64,000 nt of DNA from Planctomycetota bacterium (GCA_020638795.1 JACKHW010000003.1:372001-436000); one strand, 5' to 3'. Positions 52,292 through 61,944 are shown, counted from the stretch's first letter. Numbers and translations are program-made. Notes: generated by a model from the sequence alone, not told the origin.

Positions 52292-53274
52292 GCCGCTTCC
52301 TCGTCGCTCGCGTTCTTGTCCGCAGGGGCCAGGGATGCATCGGCACCGAGCGTGAGGCGGTAGAAGATCTCTTCGAGGCTCGGTTCGAAGACGTGGAGCT
52401 CACGGAAGTCGAAACCGGCATCGCGAATCCGACGACTCACGACATCGACGACACGATTCTGTTCGTCGCGCTCGAGGAGCGACGCGCGAAGTTCGACGAA
52501 CCCGTCGGCACGAGGAGCGAGCGACGACGTTTGCACGGGCAGCCCCGCGACGAGCGCACCGGCACCTGCGTCGTCGGTCCGGACGACGATCCGAAGTTCG
52601 GCAACCCCGAGTTCGTGCGCGATGCTCTGGAGCGTGCCGTCCGCGCGCTTCTTCCCACGATGGATCACGACGACGCGATCGCAGACGTCCTCGACGTCGG
52701 ACAGGATGTGACTCGAGAAGAGGATGGTGTGGCGACCGCGCAGCGCGCGCACGAGCTCACGAACCTTGCGCCGCTGGTTGGGGTCGAGACCTGCCGTCGG
52801 TTCGTCGAGGATCAGGAGCGGTGGCCTGGCGATCAGGGCATCCGCGAGCCCGACACGCCGCCGGTAACCGCGCGACACGTGGCCGACGAGTTTGCGGCGC
52901 ACCTCGGTGACGCCGGCGAGTTCCATCGTCTCGGCGACCCTCGGCTCGAGTTCACGGCGAGGCACGCCCTTGAGACGAGCTCGCCACCGTAAATACTCCT
53001 CGACGCGCAAGTCGGGCCAGATCGGCACGTTCTCGGGCAGGTAGCCGAGCCCCGCGCGCACTTCGAGCGACGAGCGCAGGACATCGAGCCCGTGAACGCG
53101 CACCCGCCCCGACGTAGCGGGGTGATAGCACGTCAAGACACGCAAGGTCGTGGACTTGCCGGCACCGTTGGGCCCGAGGAAGCCGACGACTTCCCCCGGC
53201 TGCACATCGAACGAAACATGGTCGACGGCACGGAACGAGCCGAAGTCCTTGACCAGATCCTCGATCGCGATCAT
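52288..53274 (-). CDS. ABC transporter ATPase (GldA-like)
   Basis: 328 residues from the ATG at 53274; the TTG at 53295 is less likely. Walker A is GPNGAGKST (about 35-43), the signature region 'GHVSRGYRRRVGLADALIA' has SRGYR in place of SGGQ, and Walker B reads 'PLLILDEPTAGLD'. A C-terminal extension of about 100 residues follows, as in GldA/NatA-type ATPases. It powers the coupled permease. It is first in the operon with permease, GldG-like and DUF4340 genes. Confidence 0.92.
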   Translation of the reverse strand: MIAIEDLVKDFGSFRAVDHVSFDVQPGEVVGFLGPNGAGKSTTLRVLTCYHPATSGRVRVHGLDVLRSSLEVRAGLGYLPENVPIWPDLRVEEYLRWRARLKGVPRRELEPRVAETMELAGVTEVRRKLVGHVSRGYRRRVGLADALIARPPLLILDEPTAGLDPNQRRKVRELVRALRGRHTILFSSHILSDVEDVCDRVVVIHRGKKRADGTLQSIAHELGVAELRIVVRTDDAGAGALVAGLPVQTSSLAPRADGFVELRASLLERDEQNRVVDVVSRRIRDAGFDFRELHVFEPSLEEIFYRLTLGADASLAPADKNASDEEAA

Positions 53275-53553
53275 CGAGCGCTGATACCCCTCCAAAGCCT
53301 CCTCGTAACGCGACGGCGCAACGAGGACGTGGCAAGGTTATGGCCTCGGGTCGCCTCGATCGAGAAAAGACCACGGGGACCCCGTCGCCGGAGCCCCCGC
53401 CGTCCTCTTCTCTCTCTCTTCCCACCCCTGTATCGGGTGCGCAGGGAACCGACTTGAGCGAGTGTCGGTGCATTTCTAGAGCGCGGGATCGTCGGAGGCA
53501 AAGTCTTCACGGACGTGCAAGCCATCCCGCTGGGAATCGGCACCAGCTTCCCC

Positions 53554-55119
53554 TCATCTTCCGTCGGCGTACGCGAGCAGTCGCTCGACGATCGCCGGCT
53601 CGCTTGCCGCCAAGTCCACCGTCGGATCCGGCCCACTTCGCACGTCGTAGAGCTCGACGTCTCGGAGCGCACCGTCTTTGGCGCGCCTGAAGATCAAACG
53701 GTGCGTCTCGTCGCGGACGGTGATCGCGCCGTTCCAGTAACCGAACACGGCGGGACGCCATGGTACCTCCCTCTCGCCGCGCAGCAGCGGCACGAGCGAA
53801 CGCCCATCGAGCGGATTCGCGGTGGCACGGCGCTCGAGGTTGCAGAGTTCGACGAGCGTCGGATACACGTCGAGGCTCGACACGAGGCGGTCGACGGATC
53901 GCGGTGCGTCGATCTTCAGGGACGCGGGAACGCGCACGAGCAACGGACTGTGCAACGCGCGTTCGAAGGGCGTGTGCTTGCCCCAGATTCCCGAATCGCC
54001 GAGGTGCCAGCCATGATCGCTCCAAAAGACGACGATCGTGTTGTCGGCGAGACCGGATCGGTCGAGCGCACCCAGGACCTTCCCGATCTGGCGATCGACG
54101 AAGCGCACGCAGGCGAGGTACGCACGTCGTGCGGACATCCGGTCGCCTTCGGGCAGCGGTCGCTCGTTCGAGAAGTCGTTCGCGTAGCGGAAGAACTCGC
54201 GACTCGCATGGAACCAGTGCGAGGCGCTCTTCGCGGGATCCTCGGCATCCTCGACTTTGTCGTTGTTCTCGATCGCCTCCAGGTCGGCCTTCGTTGCGAC
54301 GAACGGCAGATGCGGTTTGTAGAACCCGACCGCGAGGAAGAACGGCGCGCCTTTCGGCGCCGACTCTTCGATCGTGCGCACGGCCTGCTGCGCGAGCAAA
54401 CCGTCCGGCAGGTCCTCGTCCTTCTCAGCGACGAACTCCATGAGATCCCGGTGTCCCTCACCATCCTCGCGGTGCTTACCGTCCGCGTAGGCGAAGAATA
54501 TGCCCCACCCACGCTTCCAAGGACCGTAAGGCGTCGCGAGTTCGTCCCACGAACCGGGGAGTTCGTCTCGCCCGTTCCCCGATCCGTCGTACGCGTACAC
54601 CCTTCCATCCGGTGTGTGCGAGACCTTGCCGATCTGTGTCGTGCGATACCCGTTCTGCCGGAACAGTTCGGGCATCGTCCACGCCGGGCGAGGGGCGCGT
54701 TGGTTCGCGACGTTTTCGTTCGCTATGTTGCGGTCCAATTGCGGAATCGCCGTCGGCCCGCGAAAGCACGCCTCGTTCCCCATCGCGCGACTGCGATGCG
54801 CGCTACGACCGGTCAAGAACGCGTAGCGCGACGCGCCACAGGTCGGCACTTGGACGTAGTGGCGCGTGAAGATCGTCGACCGCGCGGCAAACGCATCGAC
54901 ATGACTCATCACACCGGAGCGAGCCCCAAACGCGACGAGTTCGGGTCGCAGGTCGTCGACCGCGATGAGCAGCACGTTGGGACGATTCTGTTGGGCTGGC
55001 ACGAGCTCGCAGAGCCCCGAGACCAGGACGGCGAGAAGAACCACGATCGAACGGGCCACGCGAGGCAGGCGAACGGCCGGGGCGCGATCGAACTGCGAGC
55101 GATCGACAGCGGACCGCAT
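53554..55119 (-). CDS. Secreted sulfatase (iduronate-2-sulfatase-like)
   Basis: 521 residues from the ATG at 55119. A basic start and hydrophobic core (about 24-40, ending LVPAQ) form a signal peptide. The metal-binding 'LLIAVDDLRPEL' (Asp about 55-56) and the formylglycine motif CGASR (Cys about 94) identify a type I sulfatase. 'GKVSHTPD', 'FYKPHLPF' and 'FWSDHGWHLGD' match the iduronate-2-sulfatase group. The cysteine must be converted to formylglycine; no dedicated activating enzyme is adjacent. Likely removes sulfate from polysaccharides outside the cytoplasm. Divergent from the gene at 55244. Confidence 0.93.
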   Translation of the reverse strand: MRSAVDRSQFDRAPAVRLPRVARSIVVLLAVLVSGLCELVPAQQNRPNVLLIAVDDLRPELVAFGARSGVMSHVDAFAARSTIFTRHYVQVPTCGASRYAFLTGRSAHRSRAMGNEACFRGPTAIPQLDRNIANENVANQRAPRPAWTMPELFRQNGYRTTQIGKVSHTPDGRVYAYDGSGNGRDELPGSWDELATPYGPWKRGWGIFFAYADGKHREDGEGHRDLMEFVAEKDEDLPDGLLAQQAVRTIEESAPKGAPFFLAVGFYKPHLPFVATKADLEAIENNDKVEDAEDPAKSASHWFHASREFFRYANDFSNERPLPEGDRMSARRAYLACVRFVDRQIGKVLGALDRSGLADNTIVVFWSDHGWHLGDSGIWGKHTPFERALHSPLLVRVPASLKIDAPRSVDRLVSSLDVYPTLVELCNLERRATANPLDGRSLVPLLRGEREVPWRPAVFGYWNGAITVRDETHRLIFRRAKDGALRDVELYDVRSGPDPTVDLAASEPAIVERLLAYADGR

Positions 55120-55243
55120 ACGGAAGTCGCAGAGGGACCAGGGGGGGAGTAGCGAAAGATCCGACTGGGGTATAGAAAACTCGGAACTGCGGCATCCGCC
55201 GCAGACACTTCTTAACTTCGATTTCCGACTCTCGCAGAGAACC

Positions 55244-55669
55244 ATGAAACTCATCGCAAGCCTCGTCTTCTCGGCAGTTCTCGCCGCCCCAGTCGCGGCG
55301 CAAGCATGCTCGAAACTCGACGTTTCCGGAACCGGTAAGCCTGGTACCGATCTCGGCTTCGCACTGACCGGCGCCGACGCGAACGTCCCGGCCATCCTCT
55401 TCCTGTCGACGCAGACCGGCAAGACGACGATCAAGGTCGGTCCCCTCGGCACGCTCGAACTCGGCCTCGCGATGCCGTTGATCCCGGTGCCCCTCGGCAT
55501 GACCGACGACAAGGGCGCGGCCTCACTGACGGTCAAGATCCCTGACGCCAAGATCCCCGAGATCTCGCTGCACGGTCAAGCAACGAGCGTCAAGTTCGAG
55601 TTGAAGATGGGTCCGCCGAAGCTGACCTTCTGCACGTCGAACGTCGTCGATTTCAAGATCGGCGGCTGA
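55244..55669 (+). CDS. Small secreted beta-rich protein of unknown function
   Basis: 141 residues from the ATG at 55244. The signal peptide ends near PVAAQA. The mature part opens 'CSKLDVSGTGKPGTDLGFAL' and has alternating strands, with one further cysteine near the end ('LTFCTSNVV'). It resembles the short C-terminal modules of larger secreted proteins in this lineage, such as that of the kelch protein. Function unknown. Confidence 0.72.
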   Translation: MKLIASLVFSAVLAAPVAAQACSKLDVSGTGKPGTDLGFALTGADANVPAILFLSTQTGKTTIKVGPLGTLELGLAMPLIPVPLGMTDDKGAASLTVKIPDAKIPEISLHGQATSVKFELKMGPPKLTFCTSNVVDFKIGG

Positions 55670-55722
55670 TCCGATCCACGATCGCGATTGCGCACTCCTG
55701 CCGCATCGCGAGCAGAGAACGA

Positions 55723-55757
55723 ACGCGCCCCGTGCTCGCGTTGAGCACGGGGCGCGT
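55723..55757. terminator. Strong bidirectional hairpin terminator
   Basis: A perfect 15-bp stem, ACGCGCCCCGTGCTC at 55723-55737 and its complement at 55743-55757, encloses the loop GCGTT. It sits between the convergent ends of the secreted-protein gene (55669) and dnaK (55787). CGTTTCGT follows on the plus strand, so the T-tract is weak. The position fits a shared terminator. Confidence 0.75.
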
Positions 55758-55786
55758 CGTTTCGTCGGCGCAAGGAGTGCAGGCGA

Positions 55787-57700
55787 TCAGTTCTTCACTT
55801 CGAAGTCCGCATCCTTGATGTCGTCATCGCCCGAGTCCTTGCCCTTGGACGCGCCGGCGCCGGCGGGTTCGCTCTCGGCCTCGGCGCCACCTTCGGCCGA
55901 CGCCTGCTCGTAGAGGATCGAACCGATCGCTTGACTCGCCTTCTGGAGTTCTTCGATCGCCTTCTCGATCGCACCTGCGTCCTCGCCGTCCTTCGCGGTT
56001 TGGAGCGCGGCCTTCTTCTCTTCGATCTTGGCCTTCTCGGCTTCGGGAATCTTCTCGGCGTGCTTGTCGAGGATCTTCTCGAGTTCGTAGATCGTGTTGT
56101 CGGCCTTGTTGCGCGCGTCGATGAGCTTGCGGCGCTTCTTGTCGGCTTCGGAGTTGGCTTCGGCCTCCTGTCGCATCCGCTCGATCTCGTCGTCGGTCAG
56201 TCCGGACGAGGTCTGAATGACGATCTTCTGCTCCTTGTTGGTCGCCTGATCCTTCGCGGTGACCTCGAGGATGCCGTTGGCATCGATCGAGAACTTGACC
56301 GCGATCTTCGGCATGCCGCGCGGCGCCGGTGGGATGTCCGTCAGCTGGAACTTGCCGAGCGTGCGGTTGTCCTTGGAGAACTCGCGCTCGCCCTGCAGGA
56401 CGTGGATGTCGACGGCGGTCTGGTTGTCGGCAGCCGTCGTGAACGTCTCTTCGGCCGTGTGCGGAATCGTCGTGTTGCGCGGGATCAGGACCGTCGTGAC
56501 TTCACCCTGCGTCTCGATACCGAGGCTCAGCGGCGTGACGTCGAGGAGGACCATCTCGCCAACGTCTTCACCCGCGAGTTGGCCGCCCTGGATCGCGGCG
56601 CCGAGCGCGACGACTTCGTCCGGGTTGACCGTGCGGTTGGGGTCCTTGCCGAAGATCTCCTTCACGAGAGCCTGCACCGCGGGTACACGCGTCGAACCAC
56701 CGACGAGGATGACTTCGTCGATGTCACTCGGCTTGAGCTTCGCGTCCTTGAGTGCGAGTTCGCAGGGCTTGCGGCAAGCCTCGATCTTGTCGTCGACGAG
56801 TTGCTCGAACTTCGCGCGCGACAGGTTGAGGTTGAGGTGCTTCGGGCCACTCGCATCGGCCGTGACGAAGGGCAGGTTGATCTGAGTCTGGACGGCCGAG
56901 CTGAGTTCGATCTTGGCCTTCTCCGCAGCTTCCTTGAGACGCTGCATGGCCATCGGGTCCTTGCCGAGGTCGATGCCGCTCTCCTTCTTGAACTCGTCGA
57001 TCATCCAGCGAATGACCGCTTCGTCGAAGTTGTCACCACCGAGGTGCGTGTCCCCGTTGGTCGCGAGGACTTCGAAAACGCCGTCACCGAGGTCGAGGAT
57101 CGAGACATCGAACGTGCCGCCCCCGAGGTCGAAGACGACGATCTTCTCGTTCTTGTTCTTCTGGAGACCGTAGGCGAGCGACGCGGCTGTCGGCTCGTTG
57201 ATGATGCGTTCGACTTCGAGGCCCGCGATACGGCCGGCGTCGCGCGTCGCTTGACGCTGCGAGTCGTTGAAGTAGGCAGGCACCGTGATGACCGCCTTCG
57301 AGACGCTCTGCCCGAGATAGGCCTCGGCCGACTCCTTCAAGTACTGCAGGACCATCGCGGAGATTTCGGGAGGCGTGTATTCCTTACCGCGAACGGAGAC
57401 CTTGACGAGTTCTTCGGCCCCACCGGTAATTTCGTACGGCACCATCGTCTCTTCGCTGTGCACTTCGTTGTGGCGTCGGCCCATGAAGCGCTTGATCGAG
57501 TAGATCGTGTTGGCCGGGTTCAGAGTCGCTTGACGCTTGGCCGGCGCGCCGACGAGGCGTTCGCCGTTCTCGGTGAACGCGACGATGCTCGGCGTGGTCC
57601 GCGCCCCCTCGAGGTTCGGGATGACGACGGGTTCGCCGCCTTCGAGGACGGCGACGCAGGAGTTGGTCGTACCGAGGTCGATACCGATGATTTTGGACAT
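55787..57700 (-). CDS. dnaK: Hsp70 chaperone DnaK
   Basis: 637 residues from the ATG at 57700, preceded by GGAGAAG. It has all DnaK motifs: 'IIGIDLGTTNSCVAV' at the N-terminus, 'VPAYFNDSQRQATRDAG', 'NEPTAASLAYG', 'FDLGGGTFDVSILDLGDG', 'GGSTRVPAVQ', and a C-terminal tail rich in Gly/Glu/Ala ending 'DDDIKDADFEVKN'. It is the general folding chaperone. No grpE, dnaJ or hrcA is adjacent. HscA at 36 kb is the second Hsp70. Confidence 0.98.
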   Translation of the reverse strand: MSKIIGIDLGTTNSCVAVLEGGEPVVIPNLEGARTTPSIVAFTENGERLVGAPAKRQATLNPANTIYSIKRFMGRRHNEVHSEETMVPYEITGGAEELVKVSVRGKEYTPPEISAMVLQYLKESAEAYLGQSVSKAVITVPAYFNDSQRQATRDAGRIAGLEVERIINEPTAASLAYGLQKNKNEKIVVFDLGGGTFDVSILDLGDGVFEVLATNGDTHLGGDNFDEAVIRWMIDEFKKESGIDLGKDPMAMQRLKEAAEKAKIELSSAVQTQINLPFVTADASGPKHLNLNLSRAKFEQLVDDKIEACRKPCELALKDAKLKPSDIDEVILVGGSTRVPAVQALVKEIFGKDPNRTVNPDEVVALGAAIQGGQLAGEDVGEMVLLDVTPLSLGIETQGEVTTVLIPRNTTIPHTAEETFTTAADNQTAVDIHVLQGEREFSKDNRTLGKFQLTDIPPAPRGMPKIAVKFSIDANGILEVTAKDQATNKEQKIVIQTSSGLTDDEIERMRQEAEANSEADKKRRKLIDARNKADNTIYELEKILDKHAEKIPEAEKAKIEEKKAALQTAKDGEDAGAIEKAIEELQKASQAIGSILYEQASAEGGAEAESEPAGAGASKGKDSGDDDIKDADFEVKN

Positions 57701-57949
57701 GTCGAGCTTCTCCCCAGAGCTGGGGCCCACCGGACGAGGTTCGCGTCCCGGAGCGGGCCGGGTTCTATCGAAAACGTGATTCGCCCGGCACGTTACAAAG
57801 GCCATGCCAAAGGCTTCGCATCGGCACGAGATACGCTCTGACAAGCACTTAGGACAATCAGAGTGCGGGTGCGGTGGACGAGTTCGCCAAACTGGCAGGT
57901 CGGTACTGCCATGCGCGGCCAGCGGGGCAGGCCGCCCATCCCACTCACG

Positions 57950-59329
57950 TCAGACGGTCCGCGGCACCTCGCGAGTACGGACGACCCACGAGTGATGCCC
58001 GAGGCGCCATGCATAGAGCGCGAACAAGACCCAATTGGCGACGAGGACGAGGGTCCAACAAGTCGCGAGTCCGTTCGGCGCACCCATCGCGCGCCAGGCC
58101 ACGAGACACGGCTGCAACAGAACGCCGAATACGAGACCATCGAGCAGCATCGGTCGCACGCTGACGCCGATGCCGTTCCACGCGCCCGCGAGCACGAGGC
58201 TCGCCGCAGCTGCGGGGTGACCGAACGCGAGGATCGCGAAGTAGAGCCGACCATGGTCGACGTAGTCGGCCCCACCATCGGGCACGAAGATCAGGAAGAG
58301 CGGCTGGGCAGCGAGAAAAAACGTGATGCCGAGCGCGAACCCCATCACGGCGGCATACGTCGACGCGACCCAGGCCACGCGGTGGCACCTCGGCACGAGA
58401 CCGGACGAACTCGCCTGCCCCACCATCGCCGTCGCGGCCCCGGCCCAACCGACCGCCGCGAACAGCACGATCGTCTCGAGACGCGTGGCAACTCCGAGCG
58501 CTGCCTGCGCCGCACTTCCACCGACCTCGCCCGCGAAGCGTGTGACGGTCACGATCAGACTCGCGCGCACGAACATCTGGACCGATTGCGGGAGTCCGAG
58601 GCGCAGGATGCGAGCCAGGACGTCGCGCCAGCGCACGGGCAAGCGGACGCCAGGGGCGAGCGGCGAAGACGATCGCGCGAGAAGCGCGAAGCCGAGGACC
58701 GTGAACAAGAAGCGCGCGACCACCGTCGCCCACGCCGCACCGACCGCTCCCATCGGCTGGATGCCGAAGCGCTCCCAGCCGAAGATCAGGACGAAGTCGA
58801 GCAGGATGTTGAGCACGTTGCTCGCGAGCATCAGCACGACGGGCCAGAACGCGTTCCCGATCGCGCGGAACACGGACGTCACGTGCAGGAGCCCGAACAT
58901 CGTGAACGTGCCCCAACTCACGACTTCGAGATAGCCCTGTCCGACGCGGCCACTCGCGCCTTCGCCGCTTTGCAACGCGATCAACGGCGCAGCGAAGATT
59001 GCGCTGAGCCCGCCGAGCACCAACGCAAGGATCGCCATGATCCACGCGGCGAGGTTCGCGACGCGACGCGCGTCTTCGTGACGCTTCGCGCCGATGCACT
59101 GCGCGAGGATCGCGACGGCGCCGACCGAAATGCCATTCCCGACGATCATCGGAAAGAAGTTGATCGTGCTCCCGAGGTGGACGGCAGCGACCGCGTCCTC
59201 ACCGAGCACACCGACGATCCAGAGATCGACGAGATTGAAGCTCGCGTGCGACGCCATCCCGAATGCGAGAGGTAGCCCGAATCCGAGGACCGCGCGCGCG
59301 ACCCCGCCCTGCGTCAGATCGCGTTCCAT
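57950..59329 (-). CDS. MATE-family efflux transporter
   Basis: 459 residues with about twelve membrane helices in two halves. 'LPLAFGMASHASFNLVDLWI' near the N-terminus and 'GLPQSVQMFVRASLIVTVTR' near the middle mark the two repeats of MATE/MatE proteins. It would expel cationic or other compounds using a Na+ or H+ gradient. It starts 3 bp after the lipoprotein gene at 59333 and so ends that operon. Confidence 0.9.
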   Translation of the reverse strand: MERDLTQGGVARAVLGFGLPLAFGMASHASFNLVDLWIVGVLGEDAVAAVHLGSTINFFPMIVGNGISVGAVAILAQCIGAKRHEDARRVANLAAWIMAILALVLGGLSAIFAAPLIALQSGEGASGRVGQGYLEVVSWGTFTMFGLLHVTSVFRAIGNAFWPVVLMLASNVLNILLDFVLIFGWERFGIQPMGAVGAAWATVVARFLFTVLGFALLARSSSPLAPGVRLPVRWRDVLARILRLGLPQSVQMFVRASLIVTVTRFAGEVGGSAAQAALGVATRLETIVLFAAVGWAGAATAMVGQASSSGLVPRCHRVAWVASTYAAVMGFALGITFFLAAQPLFLIFVPDGGADYVDHGRLYFAILAFGHPAAAASLVLAGAWNGIGVSVRPMLLDGLVFGVLLQPCLVAWRAMGAPNGLATCWTLVLVANWVLFALYAWRLGHHSWVVRTREVPRTV

Positions 59330-59332
59330 GCC

Positions 59333-60421
59333 TCAGACGGACTCGGCGGACACGGTTCCGGAGAGGACTCGGTGCCGCGAAGCGAGATCCCCGCGCTTCG
59401 TCGTGAGCCAGATCGGAAGCGGCCCGAAGCGATCCCCTCGTTGGACCACGTAGTGCCCCACGTAGGTCTGCCGGCTACCGCGCGGACCATCGACCCTGTC
59501 CGTCGCGACCATCGGAACCCCACGTCGATAGCGTCCGATGTCGAACCGAACCTCGGCATCCGCGGTTCCGACGCACACGACCGTGATGCGATCGCCTGGG
59601 CGAAGCGCACCTTGTCGAGACGTGGTGAACGCGAAGAACGACAGGCTCGGGACCATGCCCTTCGCGGCTTCGGTATCCGACGCATCTGCCGCCGGATCGG
59701 GAACGAGATCCATGGCGGCGGCGCGCGCGACATCACGGGACAGTTGCGCGAGCGTCGATCCGCGTAGCCCTTCGATCGGAGCGGTGCCGAGCGAAACCAA
59801 TCCCGTCGGCCCCCCGCTCAGACCGCTCGTCTCGTTCGCGCGGTGCACGGCATCGACGAGGATGTCGCCGCTCCGTCGATCGACGAGGCGCGTGCGCAGG
59901 CCGACCGCTTGATTGGACTGCAGTCCGTAGTAGGACCGGTTCCATGCCGTGACATCGCCGAGCACGAGCCCGTCGACTCCGAGCAGCCGCGCCATCGCCT
60001 GTGCATCGCGCACGGCGATCTCGCGCCCCCGTGGCAAGAAGCCGTTTTGTCGAAGCGCCGTGTCGGAGATCCAGAGTTCGAGCACTTCGAAGCGCGAGTT
60101 GGCGAGTTCGGCGGTGAACGACCGGCGCAGAATCGTCGACGCCTTCGCGAACATCGGCGCATCGTCCTCGACACCATCGAGCGCAAGGAGCGAGCCGAGA
60201 TCTCCGATGGCGCCAGTCAATGCGCCGTCTTCGCTCGCGCTCACGGTGAACGGCAGGACGGCCACACGATACGAATCGCCGACGCGAACATCGAAGTCCG
60301 CCGCACGACGCACGTCGCGATCGAGACCGGAACACGCGGTGGTCCCGAGCGCAGTCCAGAGCAGAACGACGAGTAACGTCAGATGCCGCAGAACGCGGCG
60401 AGAACGAGCGCGCACGTTCAT
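59333..60421 (-). CDS. Lipoprotein, DUF799/GNA1162-like
   Basis: 362 residues from the ATG at 60421. The signal has a basic start and lipobox 'LGTTAC' with the cysteine near residue 30. The N-terminal domain (about 50-240) shows 'YRVAVLPFTVSASE', 'LRRSFTAELANSRFEVLEL' and 'LLGVDGLVLGDVTAW', the layout of GNA1162/DUF799 lipoproteins. The C-terminal part (about 260-360) is a beta-rich extension. The start overlaps the preceding paralogous lipoprotein gene by 4 bp. The family is linked to envelope assembly; function unknown. Confidence 0.75.
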   Translation of the reverse strand: MNVRARSRRVLRHLTLLVVLLWTALGTTACSGLDRDVRRAADFDVRVGDSYRVAVLPFTVSASEDGALTGAIGDLGSLLALDGVEDDAPMFAKASTILRRSFTAELANSRFEVLELWISDTALRQNGFLPRGREIAVRDAQAMARLLGVDGLVLGDVTAWNRSYYGLQSNQAVGLRTRLVDRRSGDILVDAVHRANETSGLSGGPTGLVSLGTAPIEGLRGSTLAQLSRDVARAAAMDLVPDPAADASDTEAAKGMVPSLSFFAFTTSRQGALRPGDRITVVCVGTADAEVRFDIGRYRRGVPMVATDRVDGPRGSRQTYVGHYVVQRGDRFGPLPIWLTTKRGDLASRHRVLSGTVSAESV

Positions 60422-61386
60422 CGCTGTCCGCCCTCAGGTGCAGCCGGCGGCCACGCACGCGAGCCGGGTTGGATGCGCGCACGGTGGCCGAAGCGATCCA
60501 TCACGACCACCGACGAGATTCGTGGATCTCGTGTTTCGACCGGCGCCGGAGTTCGGACGTAACTGCCGACATACTCGCCCGGCTTCGACTCCGTCATCGG
60601 GTAACCCTCGCGTCCATCGATGGCGAACGTGACCGTGGAGCCCGCGACGGTTTCGATCCGCACGCTCCACAGATCTTCGTGGGCTTCCTCACCTCGCTCG
60701 ATCGAGGCTGCGCGAATCGTGGGTTCGCTCATGACGTCGGGCGCCGAGGCTTCACGCGGCTCTGGAAGCGTCGCGAGCATGTCGTCGAGTAGACCTTCGA
60801 TGTTGCGCACGAACTCGATCGGCGCACCGCGGCCCGTGGTATCGCGCAAGGCCTTGTAGACCTGCCCGCTCTGCACGAGCAGGCCCCCGCTCCGCGCCTT
60901 GGAGTGCTGGGACCACCACACGCGGGCCCCGTCGCGGTTCCACAACTCGAGATGTCCTCGAAGACTGCGACGGTAATAGAGCAGCAGATCGGTCGAGCAC
61001 TTCTCGAACTCCGAACCGACGACATACCCGTCGACGTCGAGAGCACGACACACCGTTGCGGGCTCGAGAGCATCGCTGACGAGATCGTCCCGCGAATCGA
61101 TGAGTCCTGCCGAGGCGAGCCTTCGGTCCACCCACGCGTTGTCGACGACGCGCATCTCGAGCGTCGCCAACCGATGATGCAGCATCTCGCGCACGACTTC
61201 GCGATCGCTCGATGCGAGCGAGCCTCGGATCGGCAAGACGGCGACCAGCATCGGTGGTGCTTCGTCGCTCGATCCGTGCCGCAGATTGCTACACGATGTG
61301 CACGCGATCGCAGAACCGAACGCGAAGGTGAGCCAAAACAAGTGGGTCCTGGATGACGGACCTGGTTCCCACCATGAACGCGCCAT
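60418..61386 (-). CDS. Lipoprotein related to the downstream DUF799-like protein
   Basis: 322 residues from the ATG at 61386. The signal is 'THLFWLTFAFGSAIACTSC' with the first cysteine in a lipobox-like place. The mature part repeats the plan of the next gene: 'LVAVLPIRGSLASSD', 'MLHHRLATLEMRVVDNAWVD', 'CRALDVDGYVVGSEF', then a beta-rich C-terminal third ('VTFAIDGREGYPM', 'EYVGSYVR'). The two look like diverged tandem paralogues. It overlaps the next gene by 4 bp. Confidence 0.72.
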   Translation of the reverse strand: MARSWWEPGPSSRTHLFWLTFAFGSAIACTSCSNLRHGSSDEAPPMLVAVLPIRGSLASSDREVVREMLHHRLATLEMRVVDNAWVDRRLASAGLIDSRDDLVSDALEPATVCRALDVDGYVVGSEFEKCSTDLLLYYRRSLRGHLELWNRDGARVWWSQHSKARSGGLLVQSGQVYKALRDTTGRGAPIEFVRNIEGLLDDMLATLPEPREASAPDVMSEPTIRAASIERGEEAHEDLWSVRIETVAGSTVTFAIDGREGYPMTESKPGEYVGSYVRTPAPVETRDPRISSVVVMDRFGHRARIQPGSRAWPPAAPEGGQR

Positions 61387-61409
61387 CGATCGCAATCGAG
61401 ACGTCACGA

Positions 61410-61838
61410 TCAGGGTTCTCCTCGAACGAGGACTCTTCCGCGATAGTGATTTCCCGCGAGAAGCACCCTGAACTCGTAGCTTCCCGCTTTGGCAAAGCTC
61501 ATCGAGGCGACTTGGTTGGCGCTCAGACGTCGGCGTGTCCTCGCGGTCTTTCCATCGGCGACGAACGGCATCGTCGTCGCGCACGAGTCACATGCCGCGA
61601 ACTCGTTGTCGATGAGGACTTCGACGGTTTCGGTCGGAGCTGCATCGTGGAACCAACCGACCGAGCCACGTACCGCGATCTCGATGTCGTCGCCAGGGAC
61701 GAGTCCTTGATCCGTGACTCGCACGAGGACCATATCGCGCCGATCCTCGGTGAGAACATCGTCTGCCGCGGCGCACGAAGCGAACAAGACGAGACTTGTC
61801 CATACCACGAGGCGCGTCCAAGAAAGTGGGCCTGCCAT
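61410..61838 (-). CDS. Small probable lipoprotein
   Basis: 142 residues from the ATG at 61838. A hydrophobic signal (WTRLVVWTSLVLFASC) ends in a cysteine near residue 23. The mature part is about 120 residues of beta-type sequence ('MVLVRVTDQGLVPGDDIEIA', 'GSYEFRVLLAGNHYRGRVLV') with two cysteines (about 76-79, CDSC). It resembles the C-terminal beta domains of the next two lipoproteins. It heads the operon. Divergent from the gene at 61945. Confidence 0.65.
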   Translation of the reverse strand: MAGPLSWTRLVVWTSLVLFASCAAADDVLTEDRRDMVLVRVTDQGLVPGDDIEIAVRGSVGWFHDAAPTETVEVLIDNEFAACDSCATTMPFVADGKTARTRRRLSANQVASMSFAKAGSYEFRVLLAGNHYRGRVLVRGEP

Positions 61839-61944
61839 GCCGAGCAGGATACCAAGGGCCCTGCGACTCGCAGAGGTCCGATCCGTGCCCGGGATTCCCG
61901 TCCTGGACAGATCGCAGGACCGCGCGGACGATAGCGGAAGAGAC

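Noticed and set aside
55931..57841. Plus-strand ORF of 636 codons
   Set aside because: It is the exact antisense of dnaK and consists of Leu/Val/Arg/Asp-rich sequence typical of such shadows.
57846..57866. CIRCE-like inverted repeat upstream of dnaK (GCACTT and GAGTGC)
   Set aside because: The spacer is 10 rather than 9 bases, one arm has a mismatch and the outer TTA/TAA bases are missing. It is also about 145 bp from the start.
57863..59275. Plus-strand ORF of 470 codons
   Set aside because: It is antisense to the MATE gene; its Arg/His/Glu-rich product is compositional.
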